Assembly: GCA_023705905.1 (NCBI GenBank)
Contig: BPTK01000015.1
Span: 1 to 34,516 of the forward strand
Direction of reading: 5' to 3'
DNA: 34,516 nt
DNA from: Candidatus Heimdallarchaeota archaeon
GTDB taxonomy: Archaea > Asgardarchaeota > Heimdallarchaeia > Heimdallarchaeales > Heimdallarchaeaceae
Shown here piece after piece: positions 9,340 to 19,170 of this stretch. The notes beneath the pieces were generated by a model. It was not told the origin of the DNA, made no database searches, and saw only the letters and a program-made list of their open reading frames with translations. Position 1 is the stretch's first letter; each line of letters starts with the position of its first letter. Position numbers and translations under genes: made by a program.

Positions 9340-10749
9340 CTATCTTTTTGAACTAGATACTTCTGCCAACAGCTTAAAATCATTTGGTCGTTTTAATACA
9401 TAGACCAGTATTCCTACCAACACTAAAAATGCGGCCACGTAAAAGGTAATCTCATAGGAAAATGATACGCTAAAGTTTTGATTTATTAGAGTATCTGCAA
9501 TTGGACCTGTTATCATCGTCCCTCCTAATCCCCAAGACAAATAAAATGCTGAATTATAGTATCCCATCATCTTCCCTCTTTTCTCAAGAGGAACTATTTT
9601 ATTAACCATCGAGTATGAAGTAGTTTGTATCCATACTCTTGAAGTTCCTTTTAACGCCATATAAATAAAGAATATGGTGATATGGGGTGCAAAAGGCAAA
9701 GATATTGTTCCAATAAATAGAACTATAAATCCTACTAAAAGCAACTTTACTTCTCCAAAACGTTTTGCTAGCAAACCAATTAATAGTCCACCAATAATCA
9801 TAGCTATACTGCTTGTATTTCGTAACTGTGCAACTATAACGTCCGTGGAATTGAACGTATCTGGTAGTCTTACATATATCTGAACTAGTTGTCCGATACT
9901 ATTTCCACCTATATTCACAATTGCTAAGACTATTATCAACCAGATGAATAATTTCCATGCCCAATCCTTGCTCGTGATATCTTTGACTCTAGGTGTGGTC
10001 TTATTGTTGTCATCACTATTACTACTCTTTTGATCCACGCTCGATTCATCCTTTATATCAGCATACGATTCAGGGATTAAAAATAGTGCAAACATGCTGA
10101 AAACCATTATTCCAGAAGAAATATAGAATAGATTCCCATTCCAAAATCCTAACCCATCCTGATAAAGAAATCCACACGCAGTTACACCCAAAACATTCCC
10201 TATCCCTCCGATGAACTGTAACAATCCCATCACTTTGCTTCTTTCAGTTTCTTTTGTTAAATCTGCTACTAGTGTTGACCATCCAAGATTGCTGCTGGAC
10301 CAACCAGCTTCAATAATGGTAAAACCAATTATGATAGTATAGGCTGACATTCGAAGTATATTCTGGATTTCTGATGACATTAAATCAGAGTAATGTAATA
10401 GAATTTCAGATTGGGAGAAAAGTACGTCTCCAATTTGACCAACTCCCACCTTCTCCTTATTAAGAGAAACGTGTATCCAGAATACAATCAAATAGCCTAT
10501 TGCAGCAAAAAGCTCACCAAAAATAATCAACAATCTGCGTTTTTTGAATTTGTCGGATATTCTCCCCCATAGGGCTGATTGTGCAACAATATTGGCAATC
10601 ATTGGTAAGGTTGCAAAAAGAGTCATCTCTGTTGTTGAGACACCTAAAAATTCATACAGATAAATGCTCAAGAAAAAGTAGAAAATTCCTCTTCTAAACA
10701 TAGCCATCGCTTGAAAAACTGAGAGTCCCGCGAAGTGTTTTCTTTGCAT
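9340..10749 (-). CDS. Major facilitator superfamily transporter
   Basis: 469 aa, about 12 hydrophobic segments; MFS-type loops (ALWGRISDKFKKRRLLIIFGE; LAKRFGEVKLLL). Confidence 0.85.
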   Translation of the reverse strand: MQRKHFAGLSVFQAMAMFRRGIFYFFLSIYLYEFLGVSTTEMTLFATLPMIANIVAQSALWGRISDKFKKRRLLIIFGELFAAIGYLIVFWIHVSLNKEKVGVGQIGDVLFSQSEILLHYSDLMSSEIQNILRMSAYTIIIGFTIIEAGWSSSNLGWSTLVADLTKETERSKVMGLLQFIGGIGNVLGVTACGFLYQDGLGFWNGNLFYISSGIMVFSMFALFLIPESYADIKDESSVDQKSSNSDDNNKTTPRVKDITSKDWAWKLFIWLIIVLAIVNIGGNSIGQLVQIYVRLPDTFNSTDVIVAQLRNTSSIAMIIGGLLIGLLAKRFGEVKLLLVGFIVLFIGTISLPFAPHITIFFIYMALKGTSRVWIQTTSYSMVNKIVPLEKRGKMMGYYNSAFYLSWGLGGTMITGPIADTLINQNFSVSFSYEITFYVAAFLVLVGILVYVLKRPNDFKLLAEVSSSKR

Positions 10750-11000
10750 TATATCTATTACCTCTTATCCCAAACCAACTTTAGAAGCATTCTAGGTTTT
10801 TCTGTTTCAAGAAAAATCTAAACGAGTATTAAATCTTGTGATTAGGAAATGAATACGTAATAACTTTTTTAAATATATTATTGATAAAAACAATGAAGAT
10901 AATGTTAGGTGAATGGGAAACACTTTACTGATGGTCTTGTTAATAACCTACAGTTAAGTAAGATTCCTGTCCTCTCGAGAAATAGTTTTTTGGTGATAAT

Positions 11001-12920
11001 ATGGTTAAAGTAGAACTACCAGATGGTAGCAAAATTGATGTACCAAAGGGTGCAGCTGTATATGATGTAGCACAACAGATTAGCCCAAGATTAGCAGAAG
11101 CTGCGATTGCTGCAAAGATAAATGGAAAACTTGTTGATTTAAATAAAGAAATCAAGGAAGATGACAAACTTGAGATATTAACAGACAAGTCAGAGGATTC
11201 CCTTCACGTTCTAAATCACAGCGCTGCACACATCATGGCAGGAGCAGTTGTTGACTTATTTCCAGAAGCTCGCCCCACAATAGGACCAAGCATTGATCCC
11301 GTAGGTTTTTACTATGATTTCTATATTGAAAAACCATTTACTCAAGAGGATCTAGAAAAAATACAGCAAAAGGTTGAAGAAGTTATTGCAGCAGATACTC
11401 CTTTTCTAAGGGAAGAAATTACAAAAGAAGAAGCAATTAAGTATTATGAGACGAAAGAGAAGAACAAGTTCAAAGTTGAAATTCTCAAAGAATCTGAAGA
11501 AGCGACAATTTCTTTCTATTCTCATGATCAAGGACATTTCAAAGATTTATGTAGAGGTCCCCATATCCCAAGTTCCAGTAAGATAAAAGCTATTAAAATA
11601 CTGCACGTTTCATCAGCATTTTGGAGGGGAGATGCAGAGCGAGAATCATTGCAAAGGGTATATGGTGTAGCTTTCACTTCGGAGAAAAAACTCAAGAAAC
11701 ATTTGAGAATGCTTGAAGAGGCAAAAAAAAGAGATCATAGAGTGTTAGGAAAACAACTTGATCTTTTTGATACCGCCGATGAATGGGGACCTGGAATGCC
11801 TCTAATATTCCCCAAAGGGAGAACTATTCTTAAGGTTATGAGTGATTTCTGGGAAAATGAACACAAGAAAGCTGGTTATGATATAATTCAAACTCCTCAC
11901 ATCTTTAAAGAATTAGTTTGGAAAACTAGTGGCCATACAGAGTATTTCTTAGAACATATGTTTCCCGTAGATTTACGAGGAGAAAAATGGTATGTAAAAC
12001 CAATGAATTGTCCAGGGCACATGATGGTTTATAATCGTCGAACTTATTCTTATCGTGAATTACCTGTTAGATTCGCAGAAATGGGGACTGTTTATCGGTA
12101 TGAGTTATCTGGTGCTTTACACGGATTATTTAGAATAAGGGGCTTTACCCAAGATGATGCTCATCTATTTATGCTCCCAGACCAACTTGAAGATGAAATT
12201 GTTGGCGTAGTTGAGATGGTAAATCATTTTTACAAAACTTTCGGTTTTAAAGAATGGGAATTCTTTGTAAGTACTAAGCCTGAATACGCTATTGGAACTG
12301 ATGAAGGTTGGGATCATGCAACCAAATCCCTGATGAGAGCTATGGAAAGAGTTGAAATTGATTATAAAATTAAAGAAGGAGATGGAGCATTTTATGGCCC
12401 AAAAATTGATATTGATGTCAAGGATGCAATTGGTAGAAAATGGCAACTTGCTACAATTCAAGTAGATTTCAATTTGCCAGATAGATTCGATATAAATTAT
12501 ATAGGTGAAGATGGACAGAAGCACAGACCATTTGTTATTCATCGAACAATTTATGGGGCTACTGAAAGGTTTCTAGCAATATTAATTGAACATTATGCAG
12601 GAAAATTACCCGTTTGGTTGAGCCCAATTCAAGCAATTGTTATTCCAATTACTGACAATCATATTGAATATGCAAAAGAAGTAGTTGCTGATTTACGAAA
12701 GCTTGGAATCAAAGCTGAATCTGATTTCAGTGGTGATAGAATGGAATACAAGATAAGACAAGCGACTATGCAAAAGATTCCTTATATCCTTAATGTTGGA
12801 GATAAAGAAATCGAATCTCAGACAATAGCAGTAAGATCAAGAGGGAACAAAGTAGAGTTTGGAATAAACACCAAAAACTTTGCAGAAAAAGTGTTAAATC
12901 AAATAGATAAGTACGAATAA
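11001..12920 (+). CDS. thrS: Threonyl-tRNA synthetase, bacterial/eukaryotic-type with N-terminal TGS and N2 editing domains
   Basis: TGS MVKVELPDGSKIDVPKGAAVYDVAQQI; editing domain HSAAHIMAGAVVDLFPEARPTIGPSIDPVGFYYDF; catalytic KPMNCPGHMMVYNRRTYSYRELPVRFAEMGTVYRYELSGALHGLFRIRGFTQDDAHLF; GGTGAT SD upstream. Confidence 0.97.
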   Translation: MVKVELPDGSKIDVPKGAAVYDVAQQISPRLAEAAIAAKINGKLVDLNKEIKEDDKLEILTDKSEDSLHVLNHSAAHIMAGAVVDLFPEARPTIGPSIDPVGFYYDFYIEKPFTQEDLEKIQQKVEEVIAADTPFLREEITKEEAIKYYETKEKNKFKVEILKESEEATISFYSHDQGHFKDLCRGPHIPSSSKIKAIKILHVSSAFWRGDAERESLQRVYGVAFTSEKKLKKHLRMLEEAKKRDHRVLGKQLDLFDTADEWGPGMPLIFPKGRTILKVMSDFWENEHKKAGYDIIQTPHIFKELVWKTSGHTEYFLEHMFPVDLRGEKWYVKPMNCPGHMMVYNRRTYSYRELPVRFAEMGTVYRYELSGALHGLFRIRGFTQDDAHLFMLPDQLEDEIVGVVEMVNHFYKTFGFKEWEFFVSTKPEYAIGTDEGWDHATKSLMRAMERVEIDYKIKEGDGAFYGPKIDIDVKDAIGRKWQLATIQVDFNLPDRFDINYIGEDGQKHRPFVIHRTIYGATERFLAILIEHYAGKLPVWLSPIQAIVIPITDNHIEYAKEVVADLRKLGIKAESDFSGDRMEYKIRQATMQKIPYILNVGDKEIESQTIAVRSRGNKVEFGINTKNFAEKVLNQIDKYE

Positions 12921-12972
12921 ACGATTTAACAACTCTATTCTTTTTTCAAATAGAAGTAAAGAAAAGTGGCAA

Positions 12973-13656
12973 TCAATTGCCTTTTTGTAATTTTTCGAAT
13001 TCTTCTTCGATATGAGCAATCTTAATGCCCAAACTATCCATCAGTTGGAAACACCAACCTAACCAGACATTAACAAAGCCTTTTGCTCCAGCATCAACAA
13101 CTCCAGCTTCCTTTAACACAGGTAAAAGATTTGGGGTGTTCTCTAGTGATTTGAGTGCTGTAGCGTAAGTTTCTGTAATCATTTCTGACCAGTTTCCTCC
13201 CTTAGCTGCTACAGCTTTAGCTTTAACTGCGGTATCTTTGATAACTGTCAAAATAGTTCCTTCGGTAGGATGTAGTACTGCTTCATAGGCCCATTCACTT
13301 CCTGCTTCTAGAGCAACAGCGAATTCTTCAATTCCTACTTCATCATGTTCTTCAACCTCAGAGCTAAAACCTTGGAAAAATTGGGAGATAATAACTCCTG
13401 AATTTCCTTTAGCTCCTAGAAAACTCCCTTTTGTAATAAGTTGTGCTGCTTCTTGGATAGAAGTTGGATCAATTTCATTGAATTGCTCCACAACAGTTCT
13501 AATAGTTAAAAACAGATTAACACCAGTGTCTCCATCAGGTATTGGAAATACATTTATTGCATTTATTTCTTCTTTAGTTTGCTCCAAGTTACTTGCAGCA
13601 GTAATCATCATTTTTTTTAAGGTAATTCCGTCGATTTTCGAATTGGGTTGCATCAT
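12973..13656 (-). CDS. DhaL-domain kinase-like protein (FakA/YloV N-terminal-domain-like, stand-alone)
   Basis: INAINVFPIPDGDTGVNLFLTIRT and KGSFLGAKGNSGVIISQFFQGFS, GVVDAGAKGFV motifs of DhaL/FakA. Confidence 0.9.
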   Translation of the reverse strand: MMQPNSKIDGITLKKMMITAASNLEQTKEEINAINVFPIPDGDTGVNLFLTIRTVVEQFNEIDPTSIQEAAQLITKGSFLGAKGNSGVIISQFFQGFSSEVEEHDEVGIEEFAVALEAGSEWAYEAVLHPTEGTILTVIKDTAVKAKAVAAKGGNWSEMITETYATALKSLENTPNLLPVLKEAGVVDAGAKGFVNVWLGWCFQLMDSLGIKIAHIEEEFEKLQKGN

Positions 13657-13933
13657 TCGTTCATCCTCGTGCGTAGAAGGGCTTTGTTCTGTTACGGGTT
13701 TTATTAATATCGCGCTATATTTAACCTTTCTGTGTTTATATCAGCATATAATATTAGATTATTTTTGTAACTGCCCTATGTGCAAACACTCTCTCAAGTG
13801 ATTCACTTAAAAATATATCCATTGAGCAATATTATATGGCCATAAAACATTGGAATTCTGGAGATAGAGCCAAAATTAGAAAAAACAAAAATGATTGTTT
13901 TTTATTCCTTTTTTAACATTTTCTCTAGTAAAT

Positions 13934-16861
13934 TCATTCCAAGAGTAAGGCAGGTTTCATCGGTCGAGATTTTCGAGCTTTATTTTGTGGATCATAACTG
14001 ACTTTTTGGTCTTCTGTATGAATAATTATCTCAGCTCCTTTAAAGGTTCGATTTAGAAACTCTTTATATTCTTCTACAGCTCTCTGTTGTTGTGAGGAGC
14101 TAATCATTTCTATTCTGAAGATGCTTGGGTCTTTCATCATTAGTTTTGCAATGTCTGACACATCTTTCATGTGATTGCTTAGATCAGAGACCTGTTTTGC
14201 TTCTGTCATTATTTTTCCAATGTTAACTGCTTCATCTTTGAAAATTCGTTGAGCTAAATCATACAACTTGTTTTTCCATTCAGCATTAATATAGATGTGA
14301 ATTTTCTTGGGTGTTGATTTCACCAATTTAATTACTTGCTCTATATCCTCTTGAAGATTTGTTAGATATTTTGCTTGTAACGCATACGCTTTATCCTCTT
14401 CGCTAACGGTTATATCGGGGATTTCAGTTAATGAAATGTATTGCTCATTTTTCATTCTCTCATGTAGTTCTTCACATAGATGAGGAATAACCGGCGACAT
14501 GACAAGCATCATTTTTTCAATAATATTTCTTAATACAGTATCTGTTTCTTCCTTTGGAATATGTTCTGATAATTTTACATAATCATCTATCGCTCTTAGA
14601 TTTGTGAAAAACGCATTCAATATGTAATCTCGCACGTTGTAATTTTCCATCGCATCTAAAGATTTTTTCAAATTTGAATTAACTGAAGATTCTAGTATCT
14701 TTGAAGGAAATGAGAGTTCAATTTCTTTCTTCTCAACATTTGTTACACTTGTTGCATATTCCCAGAATCGTTTTAATCTAAGTTGTGCATAATTAACCTC
14801 TGATTCTCTCCAATCTAGTACTGAATCAGCTGTTGCAACAGAAGCCAAATGTAACCTTGTCAGATCTACACTGTATTTTTCTGGAATGTGAGCAATTGGG
14901 ATTACGTTTCCTTTACTTTTGCTCATTGCTTCACCATTGTTAAGCAAATTTTCATTTAGTGAAAAAGCTTTTACCCAATATTTTTCCGGGAAGATAGCTA
15001 CATGATGAAAGATAGTAAATGAGAGATGGTTAGAGATGTGTGTTATTGCTGTATGACGAAAATCATTTGGATACCAATATTCAAATGATCCTTTCATTTC
15101 TTTGATAGAATCCTCTGAAATGGCTGTGCTTTCCATCACATTTTCTATACTTCCTTTGTTTAAGAAAACAAAATCAAATAGCTCTGGCTTCAATTGTTCG
15201 GGTTTAATTTGATTTTCTCTTATAATTTGAATTACTGTATAAAATGCCATGTAAATGACAGAATCACTCAAAGATTCAATAATCCAACCCTCACCTTTAG
15301 TTAAAGGAAATTCAGTACCTAAACCTCTTTTTCTGACACATGGTCTTTTATCCAACCAATCAAAGGTATTTTTGAATGTTAAGCGATATTTTTCAGGTAT
15401 AATATTCATAGAATTTAATGCTTTGAAAGCAGTTTCTTTCCACTTTTCATCTCCATAATTTAGGAAATACTGCTCTTGTAAAACAGCTACTATGATTTGA
15501 GCTCCACAACGACAGAAAGCTTCTCTTGAGGTTTCGTATATTTCAGCAGCTAGATTGTTCTCTCTTAGTTTATCAGCAATAACATCTTTAGCCTTTTCTA
15601 CTTTTAATCCCTTAAACTCTCCAGTGTTCTCTTTCATTATACCTGAATAGAACTCATCTTTGTAAATTGTTTGAGTAGCCTTCTCTAATTTCTCTTTGTC
15701 GTTTTGACTCTTGACACCTAGCTTTTCACACAATTCTACTGCAGGAAACACACCATAACCTTTGACTGTAATTAGTGAAATTGGTTTGATATCTTCCAAT
15801 CGATCTCTATTAAGATTATAGTCGTTAATTGTTTCTTCATCTCGTTGTAGATCTACTAATGCTGCATAATCATAGGGAGCATGTGCTGGGACACTATATA
15901 CTACTCCAGTTGCATGATCTGTATCAACAAATGCTGCTGGATATATGGGGATTTTCAGTCTTGTTATAGGGACTATAACTTCTTGATTGACAAGCTCTTT
16001 TCCTTTCAATTTCCTAAGAACAGCTATCTTGTGATCTTGCTCCATGAGTTTCATGGTTGCTTCTTCAGATACAATCCATCTTTCGTTATCCATTTTTATT
16101 TCTTCATAATTAGCTTCAGGATGGATCCAAACATTGGTCGCTCCGAAGATAGTTTCAGGTCTCAAAGTAGCAGCTACTAGAAATACTCCATTATCGAGTG
16201 CGAATTTTATACCAACGAATTCGTTAACCTCGACTTTTGACTCATCACCATCTTTAATGTCGTCTTCTCCAACTGCATTTTTATCGTTTATGCACCACAA
16301 AATGGGATAATTACCTTTTGTAATTAGGTTCTTTTCATTGAGTATACCATATTGCCACTCAATGAATTTATTGTATTCTAGATCACCAGTAGTAAACTGT
16401 TTAGTTTCATCTATTGAGAAACCCATCCTAAGAAAATCATTGATTATTTTGTTAGCAAAATACGTAGCAACATTTTCAGGTTCTCCAAATGTAGCTACTG
16501 TTTCCTCAATTTTTTCTTTATCATCCTCATAAATTGAGACGTAATCACGATATTTTTGCCATTCACTTTCGTCTTTATTTTTGATTTTCCATGATACTGA
16601 AAGCACAGGGGTTCCAGTAATGTGAAATGCCATAGGCCATAAAACATTGTTCCCTCGTTGTCTCTTAAATCTAGTAAAAACATCTCCTAAATTGTAAGTT
16701 CTTGCATGGCCAAGATGAAATGGTCCTTGAGCGTAGGGATAAGGTAGAGTAACAAACCATTTAGGTCTGGAGTGATCAATTTTTCCAACGAAAATCTGGT
16801 CTTTTTGCCATTTTTTCTGCCATTTTTTTTCAATTTGACGTATTTCATCCAGAAAAGTCAT
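13934..16861 (-). CDS. leuS: Leucyl-tRNA synthetase, archaeal/eukaryotic cytosolic type
   Basis: 975 aa class I synthetase; WFVTLPYPYAQGPFHLGHARTYNLGDVFTRFKRQRGNNVLWPMAFHITGTPV; editing-domain TLRPETIFGATNVWI; MSKSKGNVIP. Confidence 0.97.
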   Translation of the reverse strand: MTFLDEIRQIEKKWQKKWQKDQIFVGKIDHSRPKWFVTLPYPYAQGPFHLGHARTYNLGDVFTRFKRQRGNNVLWPMAFHITGTPVLSVSWKIKNKDESEWQKYRDYVSIYEDDKEKIEETVATFGEPENVATYFANKIINDFLRMGFSIDETKQFTTGDLEYNKFIEWQYGILNEKNLITKGNYPILWCINDKNAVGEDDIKDGDESKVEVNEFVGIKFALDNGVFLVAATLRPETIFGATNVWIHPEANYEEIKMDNERWIVSEEATMKLMEQDHKIAVLRKLKGKELVNQEVIVPITRLKIPIYPAAFVDTDHATGVVYSVPAHAPYDYAALVDLQRDEETINDYNLNRDRLEDIKPISLITVKGYGVFPAVELCEKLGVKSQNDKEKLEKATQTIYKDEFYSGIMKENTGEFKGLKVEKAKDVIADKLRENNLAAEIYETSREAFCRCGAQIIVAVLQEQYFLNYGDEKWKETAFKALNSMNIIPEKYRLTFKNTFDWLDKRPCVRKRGLGTEFPLTKGEGWIIESLSDSVIYMAFYTVIQIIRENQIKPEQLKPELFDFVFLNKGSIENVMESTAISEDSIKEMKGSFEYWYPNDFRHTAITHISNHLSFTIFHHVAIFPEKYWVKAFSLNENLLNNGEAMSKSKGNVIPIAHIPEKYSVDLTRLHLASVATADSVLDWRESEVNYAQLRLKRFWEYATSVTNVEKKEIELSFPSKILESSVNSNLKKSLDAMENYNVRDYILNAFFTNLRAIDDYVKLSEHIPKEETDTVLRNIIEKMMLVMSPVIPHLCEELHERMKNEQYISLTEIPDITVSEEDKAYALQAKYLTNLQEDIEQVIKLVKSTPKKIHIYINAEWKNKLYDLAQRIFKDEAVNIGKIMTEAKQVSDLSNHMKDVSDIAKLMMKDPSIFRIEMISSSQQQRAVEEYKEFLNRTFKGAEIIIHTEDQKVSYDPQNKARKSRPMKPALLLE

Positions 16862-17192
16862 TTTTTAATTCACCTAGAGTCTTGTTAGTTCTATTGTTTC
16901 CAATACAGCTAGCGCTACATGCTTTTATAAAAAACCAAAACATTGTTTTAAAAGAGTTATCTATTGATATAGTTTTGCTATAAAGGACACAAAAAACCTG
17001 GAAACCTCTAAAATAGTCATCCTTTCTGTTAGTTAAGAAGAACACGATACCCCATTTTGGTCTCCTATGTAGATAGCATTCTTGCAATTTATTAAGTTTT
17101 TCAATAGAGGGTTACTTCTGAATACCAATCTCATAATCATTACATCAGATTTATAAATATGAGATATTTTTTGTTTAACATAATTTTAGAAC

Positions 17193-18608
17193 GTGAACTT
17201 AATGGATGATGATTTTGACACTTCAAAAAAAATTGTAGATACATCCATTGAAAACGAGAGTATTATTGGGACAGAAAATTCTCGTAAAGATCCTACTTAT
17301 GTCGAGGTTTTTAAAAACAAGAATTTCATGAAACTCTTGTCTGGACAATTCTTCAGCAATTTTGGCGATGCAGTATTTCGTATTGCGATACAATTGTATG
17401 TTTACGAGATTACTCTTTCTATTACTTCGATGACTCTCATCTTAGCTGTCCAAACTTTACCTTGGATTATTATTGGACCTATCGCAGGAGTATTTGCAGA
17501 TAGAATAAGTAGAAAAGCATTGATGATTGGAGCTGATATTGTGCGCGGTTTAGCTATTTTGATCCTCCCTTTCATGTCAAGCATCTATGGTATTGCTGTC
17601 ATAGCTTTTATTCTAGGTGCTGCTTCTGCAACTTTTGTTGCACCGAGATCTGCAGCAATACCTGAAATCACCGGTATGAGATTATATGTAAAAGCTATTT
17701 CGTTAAGTCAATTGGTTTTTCAAACTTTAGCAGTTATAGGGCCACTCTTCGCAGCTCCGATTTATATCATTTTTAAGGCTTCAACATTTTGGATAACTAG
17801 TGGTTGCTTCTTTCTATCTGCTGTAATACTTGGTTTCATAGATATCCCCTCCGCTTCGCGAGATAAAAGCGAATTACTTACATTCAAAACAGTTCTTACA
17901 GATTTTAAAGAAGGTATAGTTTTTCTACTAAAAAACAAAATAGTAAGATTACTTATCTTAATGTTCACGTTCATAATAATTGGAACCGCTTTTGCTGGAC
18001 CTTTATTGCTTCCATATCTCTATGAAATACGATTTAATGCAATTGCTATTCAGTATTTCAACACACCAGAAAATACGTATAGGATATTTAGTCCTCTTTT
18101 CAGAACTGGTTTGAAAGATTCTGCTGATATTGAATATGGATATATTGGTGCAATTATTGCTCTTGGTTCAATAATAGGAAACTTATCTTTTGGTGCTTTA
18201 GAAAAGATTATCGGGAGACCTGTAGCTATTTTCCTCGGTTCAATTGCTATCGCTGGTTATTATTTTACTTTCCTCTTCCAACCAGGATTTATTGCTATTT
18301 TGATTATTGGTTTTATTATGGGTGTTCTGAATGGTATGTTCAGCTTAGCAATTAATGCGCTATTTGCTGAAAATGTTCCAAATGCAGTACGAGGAAGAGC
18401 ATATAGTGTGGTAAATGCTTATGTGCAAGTTTTCACAGTCATCTGTTACTCTGTTTCTGGAATAACTGCTGACACTATTGGGGTTGTTATTACAATGGCC
18501 GGTTCAGGTATCTTTCTCTTGGTTACAACTGCCTTAATAGCTATTTTCACGAAATTTTACAGATTTGCGGATGTAAGTCTACCGAATGTGAATCCTGCAT
18601 CCAAATAA
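17193..18608 (+). CDS. MFS transporter (MFS_3-like)
   Basis: 471 aa, about 12 TM; FFSNFGDAVFRIAIQLYVYEIT...GPIAGVFADRISRKALMIGADIVRGLAILILP. Confidence 0.88.
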   Translation: MNLMDDDFDTSKKIVDTSIENESIIGTENSRKDPTYVEVFKNKNFMKLLSGQFFSNFGDAVFRIAIQLYVYEITLSITSMTLILAVQTLPWIIIGPIAGVFADRISRKALMIGADIVRGLAILILPFMSSIYGIAVIAFILGAASATFVAPRSAAIPEITGMRLYVKAISLSQLVFQTLAVIGPLFAAPIYIIFKASTFWITSGCFFLSAVILGFIDIPSASRDKSELLTFKTVLTDFKEGIVFLLKNKIVRLLILMFTFIIIGTAFAGPLLLPYLYEIRFNAIAIQYFNTPENTYRIFSPLFRTGLKDSADIEYGYIGAIIALGSIIGNLSFGALEKIIGRPVAIFLGSIAIAGYYFTFLFQPGFIAILIIGFIMGVLNGMFSLAINALFAENVPNAVRGRAYSVVNAYVQVFTVICYSVSGITADTIGVVITMAGSGIFLLVTTALIAIFTKFYRFADVSLPNVNPASK

Positions 18609-18663
18609 TTTTTGTAAATAAACTAGATTTATTAGAAATCTAAATAATCATTATTTGATAATA

Positions 18664-19062
18664 ATGGAGATTACTGAAGAATTTCATGATTTATTGTTGA
18701 GCAAGCATGTAGCTAGTGTAGCTACCATTAACCCTGATGGTTCTCCTCAAGTAACACCAATGTGGATTGATTATGATAAATTAAACAACTATATCCTGGT
18801 GAATACAGCTAGAGGTAGGAAGAAGACTCGAAACATGTATGAAGGTGCAAAGGTTGCTATAAATATATTAGATCAAACTAATCCTTATCGTTACATTGCG
18901 ATTCAAGGAAAAGTAATTGAAATAACTGAGCGTGACGCTCTTAAACACATTAACAAACTCTCAGATAGATACTTTGGGAGACCGGAATATCCTATTCAAG
19001 AAGGAGAAATTAGAGTGATCGTAAGAATTAAACCAAAACATGTGCATGTTAGTGCTGGTTAG
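18664..19062 (+). CDS. PPOX-class (F420/FMN-type) pyridoxamine 5'-phosphate oxidase-fold enzyme
   Basis: LLLSKHVASVATINPDGSPQVTPMWIDYD...ILVNTARGRKKTRNM...AIQGKVIEI typical of the split-barrel PPOX family; ATG at 18664 more likely than the TTG at 18655. Confidence 0.88.
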   Translation: MEITEEFHDLLLSKHVASVATINPDGSPQVTPMWIDYDKLNNYILVNTARGRKKTRNMYEGAKVAINILDQTNPYRYIAIQGKVIEITERDALKHINKLSDRYFGRPEYPIQEGEIRVIVRIKPKHVHVSAG

Positions 19063-19170
19063 GGTTAACATTCCAAATTGAACCATTTAATGAACTTTTT
19101 ACGTAAAATTTGTCAGTAAACTCATCATAACATTTTTTTATCCAAGTTGATATACGTTTCTTTGATTTAA

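Noticed and set aside
12165-12542. 125-aa minus-strand ORF
   Set aside because: Antisense to thrS
13478-13801. 107-aa plus-strand ORF
   Set aside because: Mostly antisense to the DhaL gene; remainder is low-complexity promoter-side DNA
16845-17087. 80-aa minus-strand ORF upstream of leuS
   Set aside because: Overlaps the leuS start, no recognisable domain or SD; likely noncoding leader. I also looked for a T-box-like leader and saw no supportable structure
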